Of a stretch of DNA of 39,567 nt, positions 25,036-31,527 are shown piece after piece. Made by a program: the position numbers and the translations under genes. This DNA is from a virus. The number at the start of each line of letters is the position of its first letter. The stretch's first letter is position 1. The stretch is taken from positions 1-39,567 of IMG/VR virus record IMGVR_UViG_3300009104_002189. One strand, 5' to 3'. The notes below the pieces were generated by a model. The model saw only the letters and a list, made by a program, of their open reading frames with translations, was not told where the DNA came from and did no database searches.

Positions 25036-25321
25036 AAAACTTACAAAAAAAGAAGTAGTAGCCAAAAAATTAGGAATAGAATATATTTACGAATCACCAG
25101 ATGGAGGAGAAACTGTATATCAACGAGAAGTAGGAAATTATACTGCCGAAAGACAAATGGTATCCAAAAGTGAGAAAGCATACATAGAAGAAGAGTTCAA
25201 AAGACGTCATCATTACATTACACCAGAGGCAGTTAAGCTATGTTGGAAACATAGGGGATTGCAAAAAGCCTGGGAAAAGTATATAATGTTATTGGAGTTA
25301 TATGGCCACAGTGAAGAATAA
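25022..25321 (+). CDS. Small conserved-looking protein, unknown
   Basis: Start at 25022 (99 residues), inside the end of the previous gene. A basic helix KKSRKLTKKEVVAKKLG leads into EYIYESPDGGETVYQREVG, then a helical C-terminal half (SEKAYIEEEFKRRHHYITPE, AVKLCWKHRGLQKAWEKYIM). No catalytic residues or metal-binding pattern stand out. It overlaps the next gene by 20 bases, as in the rest of this densely packed cluster. Confidence 0.6.
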   Translation: MKKSRKLTKKEVVAKKLGIEYIYESPDGGETVYQREVGNYTAERQMVSKSEKAYIEEEFKRRHHYITPEAVKLCWKHRGLQKAWEKYIMLLELYGHSEE

Positions 25322-25781
25322 ATTGCCGTTGAAGGATATCCTTGCGGCTATAGATATGAATGCCAAAAACATTTGGAATGAATTTTCTGATGATGAACAA
25401 AAGCAAGTAGGCTTTTATATATTGAATAGATATGCAAGTTCAGTAGTAGGTAAGAAAGAAGATAAAGAATTAACTATTCTAAAAACAAATGAATATTATA
25501 ATAAAAACTTTTTTACTTTATCTAGACATAAAAAATTATTATGGTATTTGTTATGTATGACTGCAAGTGAAAAGAAAAAAATAACATTTCATCCATGGAT
25601 AGGATATAAACATAAAGAATATGGTAGTAAATCAAAGGCAGTTAAGTTTTTAAAAAATTTATATCCTACTAAAAAAGAAGATGAAATAACATTATTGGCA
25701 ACAATAAATTCTGCTAGTGAATTAAAAACATTAGCACAAGACTTTGGTATGTCAAAAGAAGAGGTTAAAAAAGTACTATGA
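25302..25781 (+). CDS. 62: Probable sliding-clamp loader small subunit (gp62-like)
   Basis: A 159-residue protein. The pattern FYILNRYASS, then TNEYYNKNF, SRHKKLLWYLLCM and KKKITFHPWIGYK resembles the phage clamp-loader A (T4 gp62) core of 'NR.LS ... aN.mN ... y.fl.... KkRf..W'. The C-terminal part (LATINSASELKTLAQDFGMS then KEEVKKVL) also fits the small helical end of marine gp62 proteins. gp62 joins gp44 to load the gp45 clamp. Length is within range (T4 187 aa). Similarity is by pattern only, and genes 44 and 45 are not in the window, so an alternative identity remains possible. Confidence 0.5.
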   Translation: MATVKNKLPLKDILAAIDMNAKNIWNEFSDDEQKQVGFYILNRYASSVVGKKEDKELTILKTNEYYNKNFFTLSRHKKLLWYLLCMTASEKKKITFHPWIGYKHKEYGSKSKAVKFLKNLYPTKKEDEITLLATINSASELKTLAQDFGMSKEEVKKVL

Positions 25782-26461
25782 TAGAAAAGTTGCATTCTTG
25801 TAAACATTGTAACGCAAAGTTTACTAGAGAAAAAACTTTAGCTGTCCATATGTGCGAACAAAAAAGAAGATTTTTACAAAAGGATGAAAGGAGAGTTCAA
25901 TTAGGATATCAAACTTTTATTAGATTTTATCAATTGTGTCAAAAAATGGAAAAAGAAAAAACATACGAAGAATTTTGTAAGAGTCCATACTATACAGCAT
26001 TTGTTAAGTTTGGAAGTTTTTTGAGTAATGTTAAACCTTTATATCCACACAAATATATTGATTATGTTGTTACTAGTGGAGTAAAATTAGATCATTGGTG
26101 TAGAGAAGAATTATATGAAAAGTATTCTATAAATTTAATTTTAAAAGAAACAATGGAAACAGCAGTAGAACGTTCTATTAAATCTATGATGGATTGGGCA
26201 GAAGAAAAAGAAGCACCATGGCACGATTACTTTAAGTATGCAAGTTTGAATAGAGCTACACAAGATATTAGAGATGGAAAAATTTCACCATGGCTAGTAT
26301 TAAATTGTAAAACAGGTAAAGAAATGTTGAGTAAATTTAATGATGAACAATTGCAAATTATAAGTCGTATAATGGATCCTAGACATTGGGCAGTAAGATT
26401 TCAAAGAGTGCCAGCAGATGTAGAAATAGTAAAAAATATTACCAAGGAGGCAAATTTATAA
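25778..26461 (+). CDS. Conserved protein with N-terminal zinc finger
   Basis: A 227-residue protein with SCKHCNAKFTREKTLAVHMC, a C8-x2-C11-x12-H24-x-C26 zinc-finger-like motif followed by QKRR. The rest is helical with conserved-looking EEFCKSPYYTAFVKFGSFLS, YIDYVVTSGVKLDHWCREEL, SMMDWAEEKEAPWHDYF and WLVLNCKTGKEMLSKFNDEQ. I recall close relatives in cyanophages in the same neighbourhood. A DNA-binding role in replication or transcription is plausible. It overlaps the clamp-loader-like gene by four bases and the next gene by one. Confidence 0.75.
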   Translation: MIEKLHSCKHCNAKFTREKTLAVHMCEQKRRFLQKDERRVQLGYQTFIRFYQLCQKMEKEKTYEEFCKSPYYTAFVKFGSFLSNVKPLYPHKYIDYVVTSGVKLDHWCREELYEKYSINLILKETMETAVERSIKSMMDWAEEKEAPWHDYFKYASLNRATQDIRDGKISPWLVLNCKTGKEMLSKFNDEQLQIISRIMDPRHWAVRFQRVPADVEIVKNITKEANL

Positions 26462-26652
26462 TGACAACACATACTACTAAAACATATATTAAAGGAAAAT
26501 ATCGTATAAAAGAATATTATACTGATCAAAATTTATGGAAAGAAACAAAGACACTTATTAAAAAGAAAAAACAAAAACCTAAAAAAGAAAAACCTAATCC
26601 TTTTAAAGGACTAGGTAGAGGTAGCAGTAGCAGAGGACCTTGGAAAATATGA
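26461..26652 (+). CDS. Small basic protein
   Basis: A 63-residue protein with an AAGGAGG ribosome site upstream. The first part is TKTYIKGKYRIKEYYTDQNL, then a run of Lys (KTLIKKKKQKPKKEKP) and a Gly/Ser/Arg end (GLGRGSSSRGPWK). Low complexity and strong positive charge suggest RNA or DNA binding. It overlaps the next gene by four bases. An alternative upstream ATG at 26386 would lie inside the previous gene and is less likely. Confidence 0.55.
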   Translation: MTTHTTKTYIKGKYRIKEYYTDQNLWKETKTLIKKKKQKPKKEKPNPFKGLGRGSSSRGPWKI

Positions 26653-26945
26653 AAGATATAGAAATAAAAATAGAAACGTTTAAAAATAAAGATGTGGATT
26701 TTCTTGAAGTACAAAAATACGTTATTAATTTATTTGAGTCAGGACAAATAACTGTAGAAGGAAAAACTTGCGAAGACATTTCAGATTTATTGTATATGAA
26801 CATTGCAAGAAGATGGCAAAGTAGAGATATTGCTATTGAAATAACTGATGAAAGTAAATGTGGTTGTTCAATGTTGTATCCAAAGGATCCTAAAATTGTA
26901 TTAAATCCAAATCAAAGGAATATTATTGTTAGATGCCAGATATAG
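26649..26945 (+). CDS. Small hypothetical protein
   Basis: Start at 26649 overlaps the preceding stop (ATGA); 98 residues. EIKIETFKNKDVDFLEVQKY and VINLFESGQITVEGKTCEDI form helix-strand units. IARRWQSRDIAIEITDESKC is followed by GCSMLYPKDPKIVL with two Cys, and the C-terminal NPNQRNIIVRC ends the protein. Not enough for a metal site or family. It overlaps the DnaE-like gene by 13 bases. Confidence 0.6.
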   Translation: MKDIEIKIETFKNKDVDFLEVQKYVINLFESGQITVEGKTCEDISDLLYMNIARRWQSRDIAIEITDESKCGCSMLYPKDPKIVLNPNQRNIIVRCQI

Positions 26946-27511
26946 ATATAGACTTTGCAGATAGATCAATTTTACTAGATAAAATTAAACACAGAATTGC
27001 TAAATTAGATTCTGGGAAGAAACATAATACTGGAGTTTACTTTACAGAAGTACCTCACGATCCAGTAAACAATCTTTGTACACTTGATTATGAAAACGCA
27101 GAACAAAGAGGATATTTTAAAATAGATTGTTTGAACGTTAGCATTTATAAAGATATTAAAGATGAAAAACATCTTAATAAATTAATAAACACTGAACCAT
27201 TATGGGAATTATTAGAAGCAAAAGAATTTGTAGATCAAATTTTTCATATTAATGGACACGTAGAAATATTAAAAAAACTTAAACCAGTAAACATAGAACA
27301 ATTAGCGGCTGTATTGGCAATAATTAGACCAGCTAAAAGATATTTACTTAAAAAAACTTGGGATGAAATATTAAAAAATGTTTGGATTAAACCAACTGAT
27401 GGAAGTTACTTTTTTAAAAAATCCCACGCAACTTCATATGCAATGGCAGTAATTGTACATATGAATCTTTTATGCGAACAATTAAAAGGAAATAATGTCA
27501 AAAAGTCATAA
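26933..27511 (+). CDS. Stand-alone miniature DnaE-like (Pol III alpha core fragment) protein
   Basis: A 192-residue protein that carries several bacterial DnaE signatures in order in a compressed form. PDIDIDFADR (2-11) matches the palm motif PDxDxDF whose aspartates bind metal. RGYFKIDCLNVSIYKDI (59-75) matches the 'KfDlLGL..L' motif with the third Asp (D65). LKPVNIEQLAAVLAIIRPAK (116-135) matches 'l.P..feDlva..aLyRPGP', and FFKKSHATSYAMAVIVHMN (160-178) matches the 'FNKSHaaaYa..sy.t..L' fingers motif. The PHP, thumb and C-terminal clamp regions of true DnaE (about 1100 aa) are missing. I know of similar small proteins in cyanophages. Polymerase activity is unproven. Confidence 0.8.
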   Translation: MPDIDIDFADRSILLDKIKHRIAKLDSGKKHNTGVYFTEVPHDPVNNLCTLDYENAEQRGYFKIDCLNVSIYKDIKDEKHLNKLINTEPLWELLEAKEFVDQIFHINGHVEILKKLKPVNIEQLAAVLAIIRPAKRYLLKKTWDEILKNVWIKPTDGSYFFKKSHATSYAMAVIVHMNLLCEQLKGNNVKKS

Positions 27512-27785
27512 AAAAAGAAGTTTAGCTAAAACTCTTACATGGAGAATTATAGCAACTTCAGATACGTTTTTAATAAGTTGGATTATTACAGGTGCGGCAA
27601 CTTTAGCAGGTGCTATTGCAGGTATAGAAGTTGTAACGAAAATGTTTTTATATTACCTACACGAAAGAGGTTGGAATAAAATTAAATGGGCAAAGCAAGT
27701 TAATGAAGGACATACGACAATATTTCCTTACTATGATGCACCTGAACATAGTAAAATTCATAAAGAAGAAGCTAAAGAGGAATAA
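27495..27785 (+). CDS. DUF2061 family membrane protein
   Basis: A 96-residue protein with RSLAKTLTWRIIATSDTFLI, SWIITGAATLAGAIAGIEVV and TKMFLYYLHERGWNKIKW, the full DUF2061 pattern. Two hydrophobic segments (about 18-36 and 38-55) predict two membrane helices. The Lys/Arg-rich start and charged tail would be cytoplasmic. Function of the family is unknown; it occurs in bacteria and in marine phages. It overlaps the DnaE-like gene by 17 bases. Confidence 0.85.
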   Translation: MSKSHKKRSLAKTLTWRIIATSDTFLISWIITGAATLAGAIAGIEVVTKMFLYYLHERGWNKIKWAKQVNEGHTTIFPYYDAPEHSKIHKEEAKEE

Positions 27786-27788
27786 TAT

Positions 27789-27884
27789 ATGAAATGGTTA
27801 ACACACGCACCATTACAAAAAGCAGTAGTATACTTTTTTGTTTTTATTTTTATCTTTATTTTAATTTTAACTTTTGTTCTTTAG
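27789..27884 (+). CDS. 31-aa putative single-pass membrane micro-protein
   Basis: ATG at 27789, three bases after the DUF2061 stop; 31 codons to TAG at 27882-27884. The N-terminal MKWLTHAPLQKAVVY is followed by an uninterrupted Phe/Ile/Leu/Val stretch (FFVFIFIFILILTFVL). AGGAAT lies upstream. The 3' end overlaps the convergent minus-strand gene by 29 bases. Likely a small membrane protein, perhaps functioning with DUF2061. Confidence 0.5.
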   Translation: MKWLTHAPLQKAVVYFFVFIFIFILILTFVL

Positions 27885-28149
27885 AGTAACGTGGCCCATT
27901 TAAAATATTATTAAATCTAAATAAATGAGATTGCCAGTCTTTTATTGCTTTTCCAGAAAACAAATCCTCATCTTCTAGTCTTAAATCGCAATTAGGACAA
28001 CCTTTATTTTCCATTGTTTCTACCCAATAGGGTTCACGATATATTGGAAGATTTGCACCTGTATCTGTGCATCGTTCATGCCACCAGACAGTTCTACCAC
28101 TTATAGCATACCACACCTTTCTTGTCTCCTCGGTCCAGTTATACATCAC
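27856..28149 (-). CDS. Small protein with zinc-ribbon-like cysteines
   Basis: A 97-residue minus-strand protein. TEETRKVWYAISGRTVWWHE leads to RCTDTGANLPIYREPYWVET and KGCPNCDLRLEDED with a C-x-x-C pair, plus an earlier Cys. A helix near the end has KAIKDWQSHLFRFNNIL. A CPNC knuckle suggests a zinc site. The ATG at 28149 overlaps the stop of the next minus-strand gene upstream by four bases, so the two form a small operon opposed to their surroundings. Unknown function. Confidence 0.65.
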   Translation of the reverse strand: MMYNWTEETRKVWYAISGRTVWWHERCTDTGANLPIYREPYWVETMENKGCPNCDLRLEDEDLFSGKAIKDWQSHLFRFNNILNGPRYSKEQKLKLK

Positions 28150-28538
28150 TGATTGATTTTTTTGATTACTTCTTTAGGTTTTCTAACTAGTTGAACTGAT
28201 CTTCTTTTTGTTCTTTTTACAGCAAGATTGTTTAAATTTGTGACGTGACCCATTTTTACTGTAACATCTTTAGTATTCATTATCATTAAAATTTCCCTAT
28301 AATTTTGCATTTCTTTTCTTAAAAATATTCCAATAGGGATCATTCTATTAGACTCCCACCACCAGGTTTTACACAAGGCTACAAAATCAGCTTTCTGACT
28401 ATCGCCCTTTAAGTCCTGATAGATGTACATACTAGTGATTGCGTGGTCTTGATTGTTGATTACACCCACATATTCCTTACCTCCATACTCTACTACACTT
28501 ATGAAGGGAAAATCTTTCTCTATGTCTTCTTTTAGCAT
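28146..28538 (-). CDS. Conserved marine T4-like protein
   Basis: 130 residues from the ATG at 28538. An in-frame upstream ATG at 28592 would add 18 residues but overlap the divergent gene at 28587. I prefer 28538 because relatives that I recall start near this Met. Sequence: DFPFISVVEYGGKEYVGVIN, NQDHAITSMYIYQDLK, CKTWWWESNRMIPIGIFLRK, then NTKDVTVKMGHVTNLNNLAV and basic VKRTKRRSVQLVRKP. The WWWESNRMIPI block is a striking conserved signature. A late-type box on this strand at 28612-28605 would suit the 28592 start (leader ~7 nt), so the start is uncertain. Function unknown. Confidence 0.7.
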   Translation of the reverse strand: MLKEDIEKDFPFISVVEYGGKEYVGVINNQDHAITSMYIYQDLKGDSQKADFVALCKTWWWESNRMIPIGIFLRKEMQNYREILMIMNTKDVTVKMGHVTNLNNLAVKRTKRRSVQLVRKPKEVIKKINQ

Positions 28539-28548
28539 TCTTTTTTCT

Positions 28549-28556
28549 AATAAATA
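28549..28556 (+). promoter_or_regulatory. T4-type late promoter of virion gene 28587
   Basis: AATAAATA in CTAATAAATACG. Expected +1 about 28562 gives a 25-nt leader to the ATG at 28587. The element is inside the divergent intergenic region. Confidence 0.5.
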
Positions 28557-28586
28557 CGTTATATTGTTACTAATTGATGGTGTATT

Positions 28587-29372
28587 ATGCAACTTATACG
28601 AAGATATTTATTAAATAATAGAATAGTGCTTACTGCGAATTTGGCAGGGCAAGTTACGAGGTATAGATCCGTGTATCAAAGAAATATAAATGTTTACAGA
28701 AATATAGACAATGTTCTTCAGTTTGAAGTTAAAAATGCTGACGAAAAAGCTGTGAGTATCCTTAATACATACACACCTAAGTTTAAAATGTGGGATGAAA
28801 ACAATACATTAGTTGCTGAAAAAGATGGAACTATTATAGAAACATCTACTCCAAGCAAAGTAGGACAATTTACTATAACATTAACTGAAAACGATTTACT
28901 AAATCTTAAACAACAATATATGAGTTATAGTGTTTATTTGTATCATACAAATGATGCTAAGAACGTTTTAACTTATCCTAATTCACACTTCGGAAGTCAA
29001 GGAACAATATATCTTAATACTAGCAACTTTCCTGGACCTAAAGTATCGCATGAAGTTAAAACATTTATTCAAGATACAGCAGACAATACAATATATAATT
29101 CAGAAACAATTACAGCCGATCCGGCATTAAACGGAAATATAGCTTTACATACTGCGGCATATTATACTACAGATGCAGTTGGTACATTAACAGTACAAGG
29201 TACTTTAGATGCTCAGATAGGTGCAGGTACAAATTGGGCAGATATAAGCACAACCAATTTAACTTCTGGTGACACACTTCAATATGTTAATTTCAATGGC
29301 GTATATCAACACTTAAGATTCAGACACCAAATAACTGCTGGTACTATAGACAAAATATTAGTTCGAAACTAA
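28587..29372 (+). CDS. Virion structural protein (neck/fibre-like, marine T4-like)
   Basis: A 261-residue beta-rich protein of a type I know from cyanophages. It starts with RRYLLNNRIVLTANLAGQVT then RYRSVYQRNINVYRNIDNVL and QFEVKNADEKAV. ITLTENDLLNLKQQYMSYSV resembles a BppU-like N-terminal beta sandwich, and NSHFGSQGTIYLNTSNFPGP then links to a second domain. That domain ends in FNGVYQHLRFRHQITAGTID with IL at the C-terminus, a pattern of jelly-roll virion proteins. Expression from a late box supports a structural role such as a neck or fibre component. Exact virion position unknown. Confidence 0.7.
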   Translation: MQLIRRYLLNNRIVLTANLAGQVTRYRSVYQRNINVYRNIDNVLQFEVKNADEKAVSILNTYTPKFKMWDENNTLVAEKDGTIIETSTPSKVGQFTITLTENDLLNLKQQYMSYSVYLYHTNDAKNVLTYPNSHFGSQGTIYLNTSNFPGPKVSHEVKTFIQDTADNTIYNSETITADPALNGNIALHTAAYYTTDAVGTLTVQGTLDAQIGAGTNWADISTTNLTSGDTLQYVNFNGVYQHLRFRHQITAGTIDKILVRN

Positions 29373-29401
29373 TTGACTTTTCATTAAAATTATTTTATAA
29401 T
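29373..29401 (+). promoter_or_regulatory. Near-consensus sigma70 promoter of the primase gene
   Basis: TTGACT at 29373-29378, a 17-bp spacer and perfect TATAAT at 29396-29401. The primase ATG begins at 29408, six bases later, where +1 is expected. A leaderless mRNA is therefore predicted. No Shine-Dalgarno is possible within the gap. Confidence 0.8.
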
Positions 29402-29407
29402 GCATAT

Positions 29408-30391
29408 ATGAATATCGTATATGACGCATTATTAATTCACTTACCCCAAAAAAGAAAACAAACACCTAGCGGTTGGCTATCTTTTAACGCACCTTGTTGT
29501 CAACATATGGGCACAACTGCGGATACTAGACAACGAGGAGGTCTAATTGGTACCGTTGATGAAGGTGTAAGTTTCCATTGTTTTAACTGTGGTTTTACAG
29601 CAAGTTGGAGAATTGGTAGAAACTTATCATATAAAATGAAAAGGTTCATGAGATGGCTTAATATGCCAGATGAACAAATTACTAAATTAGCATTAGCAGT
29701 TCTACAAATCAAAACAGATACAGTAGGATATCAAGCAATAACACAATTACCAAAATTTAAAAATAAAGAGCTTCCGGAAGGAGCAAAACCATTACACGAA
29801 TGGACAGAACAGGACAAATATTTTTATAAAGTTTTAGAATATGTAGACAAAAGAAGTTTAAAGTTAGATGATTATGAATTTTATTGGTCTAATAATAGTG
29901 GCTACAGAGATAGGTTAATTATTCCTTTTTATTATCAATCACGTATAGTAGGGTATACTGCTAGAAGAGTTACTCACTCAGATAAAGTAAAATACCTATC
30001 TGAACAACAACCAGGCTACGTTTTTAACATAGATGGACAAGATGATGATAGAAAATATGTAATTGCAGTAGAAGGACCTATAGATGCAATTACTATAGAT
30101 AGTGTAGCACTATTAGGAAGTGAAATTAAAGACCAACAAGGAGTTTTATTAAACAGTTTAGGTAAGCACGTGATAGTGGTACCTGACAGAGATGAAGCTG
30201 GAGAAAAGTTAGTTCATGATGCTCTGAACTTGGGATGGAGCGTGAGTATGCCTGATTGGGATCATGATATTAAAGATATTTCTGACGCCGTTGGTAAATA
30301 CGGACGACTACATACTTTGTATGCAATCATAAAAAACGCACAGGAATCACAATTGAAGATAAAGTTAAGGATGAAAAAATGGTTTATATAA
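29408..30391 (+). CDS. 61: DNA primase gp61-like (zinc finger plus Toprim)
   Basis: A 327-residue primase that would make RNA primers with helicase gp41. The N-terminal zinc ribbon has PCCQHMG (C30/C31, H33) and FHCFNCGF (C58, C61). The RNA-polymerase-like basic region includes GYRDRLIIPFYYQSRIVGYT. Toprim residues are VIAVEGPIDAI (E222) and VVPDRDEAG (D260, D262). This set is complete. The C-terminus (KIKLRMKKWFI) is short and basic. It is transcribed from its own early-type promoter and followed by a small conserved gene, carbamoyltransferase and gp41. Confidence 0.93.
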   Translation: MNIVYDALLIHLPQKRKQTPSGWLSFNAPCCQHMGTTADTRQRGGLIGTVDEGVSFHCFNCGFTASWRIGRNLSYKMKRFMRWLNMPDEQITKLALAVLQIKTDTVGYQAITQLPKFKNKELPEGAKPLHEWTEQDKYFYKVLEYVDKRSLKLDDYEFYWSNNSGYRDRLIIPFYYQSRIVGYTARRVTHSDKVKYLSEQQPGYVFNIDGQDDDRKYVIAVEGPIDAITIDSVALLGSEIKDQQGVLLNSLGKHVIVVPDRDEAGEKLVHDALNLGWSVSMPDWDHDIKDISDAVGKYGRLHTLYAIIKNAQESQLKIKLRMKKWFI

Positions 30392-30501
30392 AAAAGTTCT
30401 TTTCGTTCTTATTTTCTCCTATAACTAAATTTCTAGAACACAGAAAGTACAAGAAGAAAGTTAAAGAACTACAGAAAAGAGATCCATTTATATACAAATA
30501 A
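30379..30501 (+). CDS. 40-aa conserved small protein
   Basis: ATG at 30379, inside the end of the primase gene, to TAA at 30499-30501. An amphipathic/hydrophobic start (YIKKFFSFLFSPITKFLEHR) is followed by KYKKKVKELQKRDPFIYK. The KELQKRDPFIY ending matches small proteins that I recall from cyanophage genomes near primase and helicase, so I regard it as a real gene. It may associate with the membrane via the Phe-rich helix. Function unknown. Confidence 0.65.
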   Translation: MVYIKKFFSFLFSPITKFLEHRKYKKKVKELQKRDPFIYK

Positions 30502-30504
30502 GAT

Positions 30505-31527
30505 ATGATAATATGGGGAATAACAGGTAATAGTCACGATGCAAGTTTATCCGTGATGAAGTGGAGTCCGAATGGTTTAACGGATCATTATAAACTTAAA
30601 CTGCTTTGGGCAGGACTGTCTAGAGACTTTAGTGGTAAACCAGGTGATCCAAGTTTAAGTGGCAAGATGTTAGCTTATGTTAGATCAAATCCTAGATGGG
30701 CTTTCCCGGCAAAAATTATTTGGTATGAAAAACCTTTTTTAAAAAGTTTACGACAGTTATGGGCAGGTCAAGGATTATTATTTCAAGAAAATAATATTAA
30801 GAAATATCTAGCTAAAGCAGGTATTCATAAAGTTCCAATCGAATATGCAAAACATCATCACAGTCATGCGGCTTACGGATATTTTACAGCACCTTTTATT
30901 GAAAGAAATGCCGCAATAGTTGTACTAGATAGTATAGGAGAATTTCAAACATTTACTATATGGCATGGTAAAAGACATCATTTAAAACAAGTATACTCAC
31001 AAAGATATCCTCATAGTGTTGGATTATTTTATAGTGCAATGACTCAACGAGTAGGATTTAAACCAAACGCAGAAGAATATAAAACAGAACAACTTGCTAA
31101 AAAAGGTAACTGGAGAGTTCACTATAGAAAATTTATGGAAGAATTAGTTGATACTAGAATGCCTTTTAGATTAAGAGAAAATTTACATCGGGGAGCTAAT
31201 TGGTGGAGACCTGAACTAACGTCAGAAGAAGATTTAGCCAATATAGCCGCAACTACTCAACATATTTTTGAATTGACTTTAGTTAGTATTAGTGGATGGT
31301 GCCAAACAAATATTAAAGCTGATAATGTAGTTTTTGTAGGTGGTTGTGCATTAAACAAAACTGCTATTAGTAAATTACAACATATATGGGATGACATTTG
31401 GATTCCACCAAATCCGGGTGATCCAGGCTCTTGTATTGGTTCTGTTCTAACAAGGTATCCAAAACACCTTGACTTTGATCCCGATGTATGGTACAATAAG
31501 GATAATGGAAAAATCAAGACAAAATAA
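30505..31527 (+). CDS. Compact carbamoyltransferase (NodU/CmcH N-terminal domain)
   Basis: A 340-residue protein of the carbamoyltransferase family. IWGITGNSHDASLSV is the N-terminal motif. EYAKHHHSHAAYGYFTAPF gives the metal/active-site His cluster ('dHH..HA'), and VLDSIGEFQTFTIWHGK the phosphate/nucleotide-loop region. VFVGGCALNKTAISKL and PNPGDPGSCIGSVL match 'GG.alN' and 'p..gD.G.aiG'. NodU and CmcH are about 500-600 aa with a C-terminal carbamoyl-adenylate domain, which appears absent or greatly reduced. Such enzymes carbamoylate sugars or antibiotics. I recall relatives in cyanophages near primase and helicase. It carries the helicase promoter in its last codons. Confidence 0.8.
   Translation: MIIWGITGNSHDASLSVMKWSPNGLTDHYKLKLLWAGLSRDFSGKPGDPSLSGKMLAYVRSNPRWAFPAKIIWYEKPFLKSLRQLWAGQGLLFQENNIKKYLAKAGIHKVPIEYAKHHHSHAAYGYFTAPFIERNAAIVVLDSIGEFQTFTIWHGKRHHLKQVYSQRYPHSVGLFYSAMTQRVGFKPNAEEYKTEQLAKKGNWRVHYRKFMEELVDTRMPFRLRENLHRGANWWRPELTSEEDLANIAATTQHIFELTLVSISGWCQTNIKADNVVFVGGCALNKTAISKLQHIWDDIWIPPNPGDPGSCIGSVLTRYPKHLDFDPDVWYNKDNGKIKTK
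31469..31497 (+). promoter_or_regulatory. Sigma70 promoter of helicase gp41, within the carbamoyltransferase 3' end
   Basis: TTGACT at 31469-31474, a 17-bp spacer and TACAAT at 31492-31497. The gp41 ATG at 31505 begins after seven bases, at the expected +1. It is the third element in the window with this architecture. AAGGAT lies just before the ATG, but too near for a normal leader. Confidence 0.75.

Noticed and set aside
28605-28612. Minus-strand AATAAATA box inside the virion gene
   Set aside because: It would fit an upstream start at 28592, but it lies in coding sequence and AATAAATA is common in AT-rich DNA; noted only as an uncertainty in the start of the gene at 28146-28538.
30330-30505. 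Carbamoyltransferase gene carrying an early-type promoter of its own
   Set aside because: No TTGAC-type element with correct spacing was found; it is probably read from the primase promoter.
31469-31504. Upstream start for helicase gp41
   Set aside because: Extra residues would be encoded by the carbamoyltransferase end and promoter region; ATG 31505 gives the T4 length of 475 aa.
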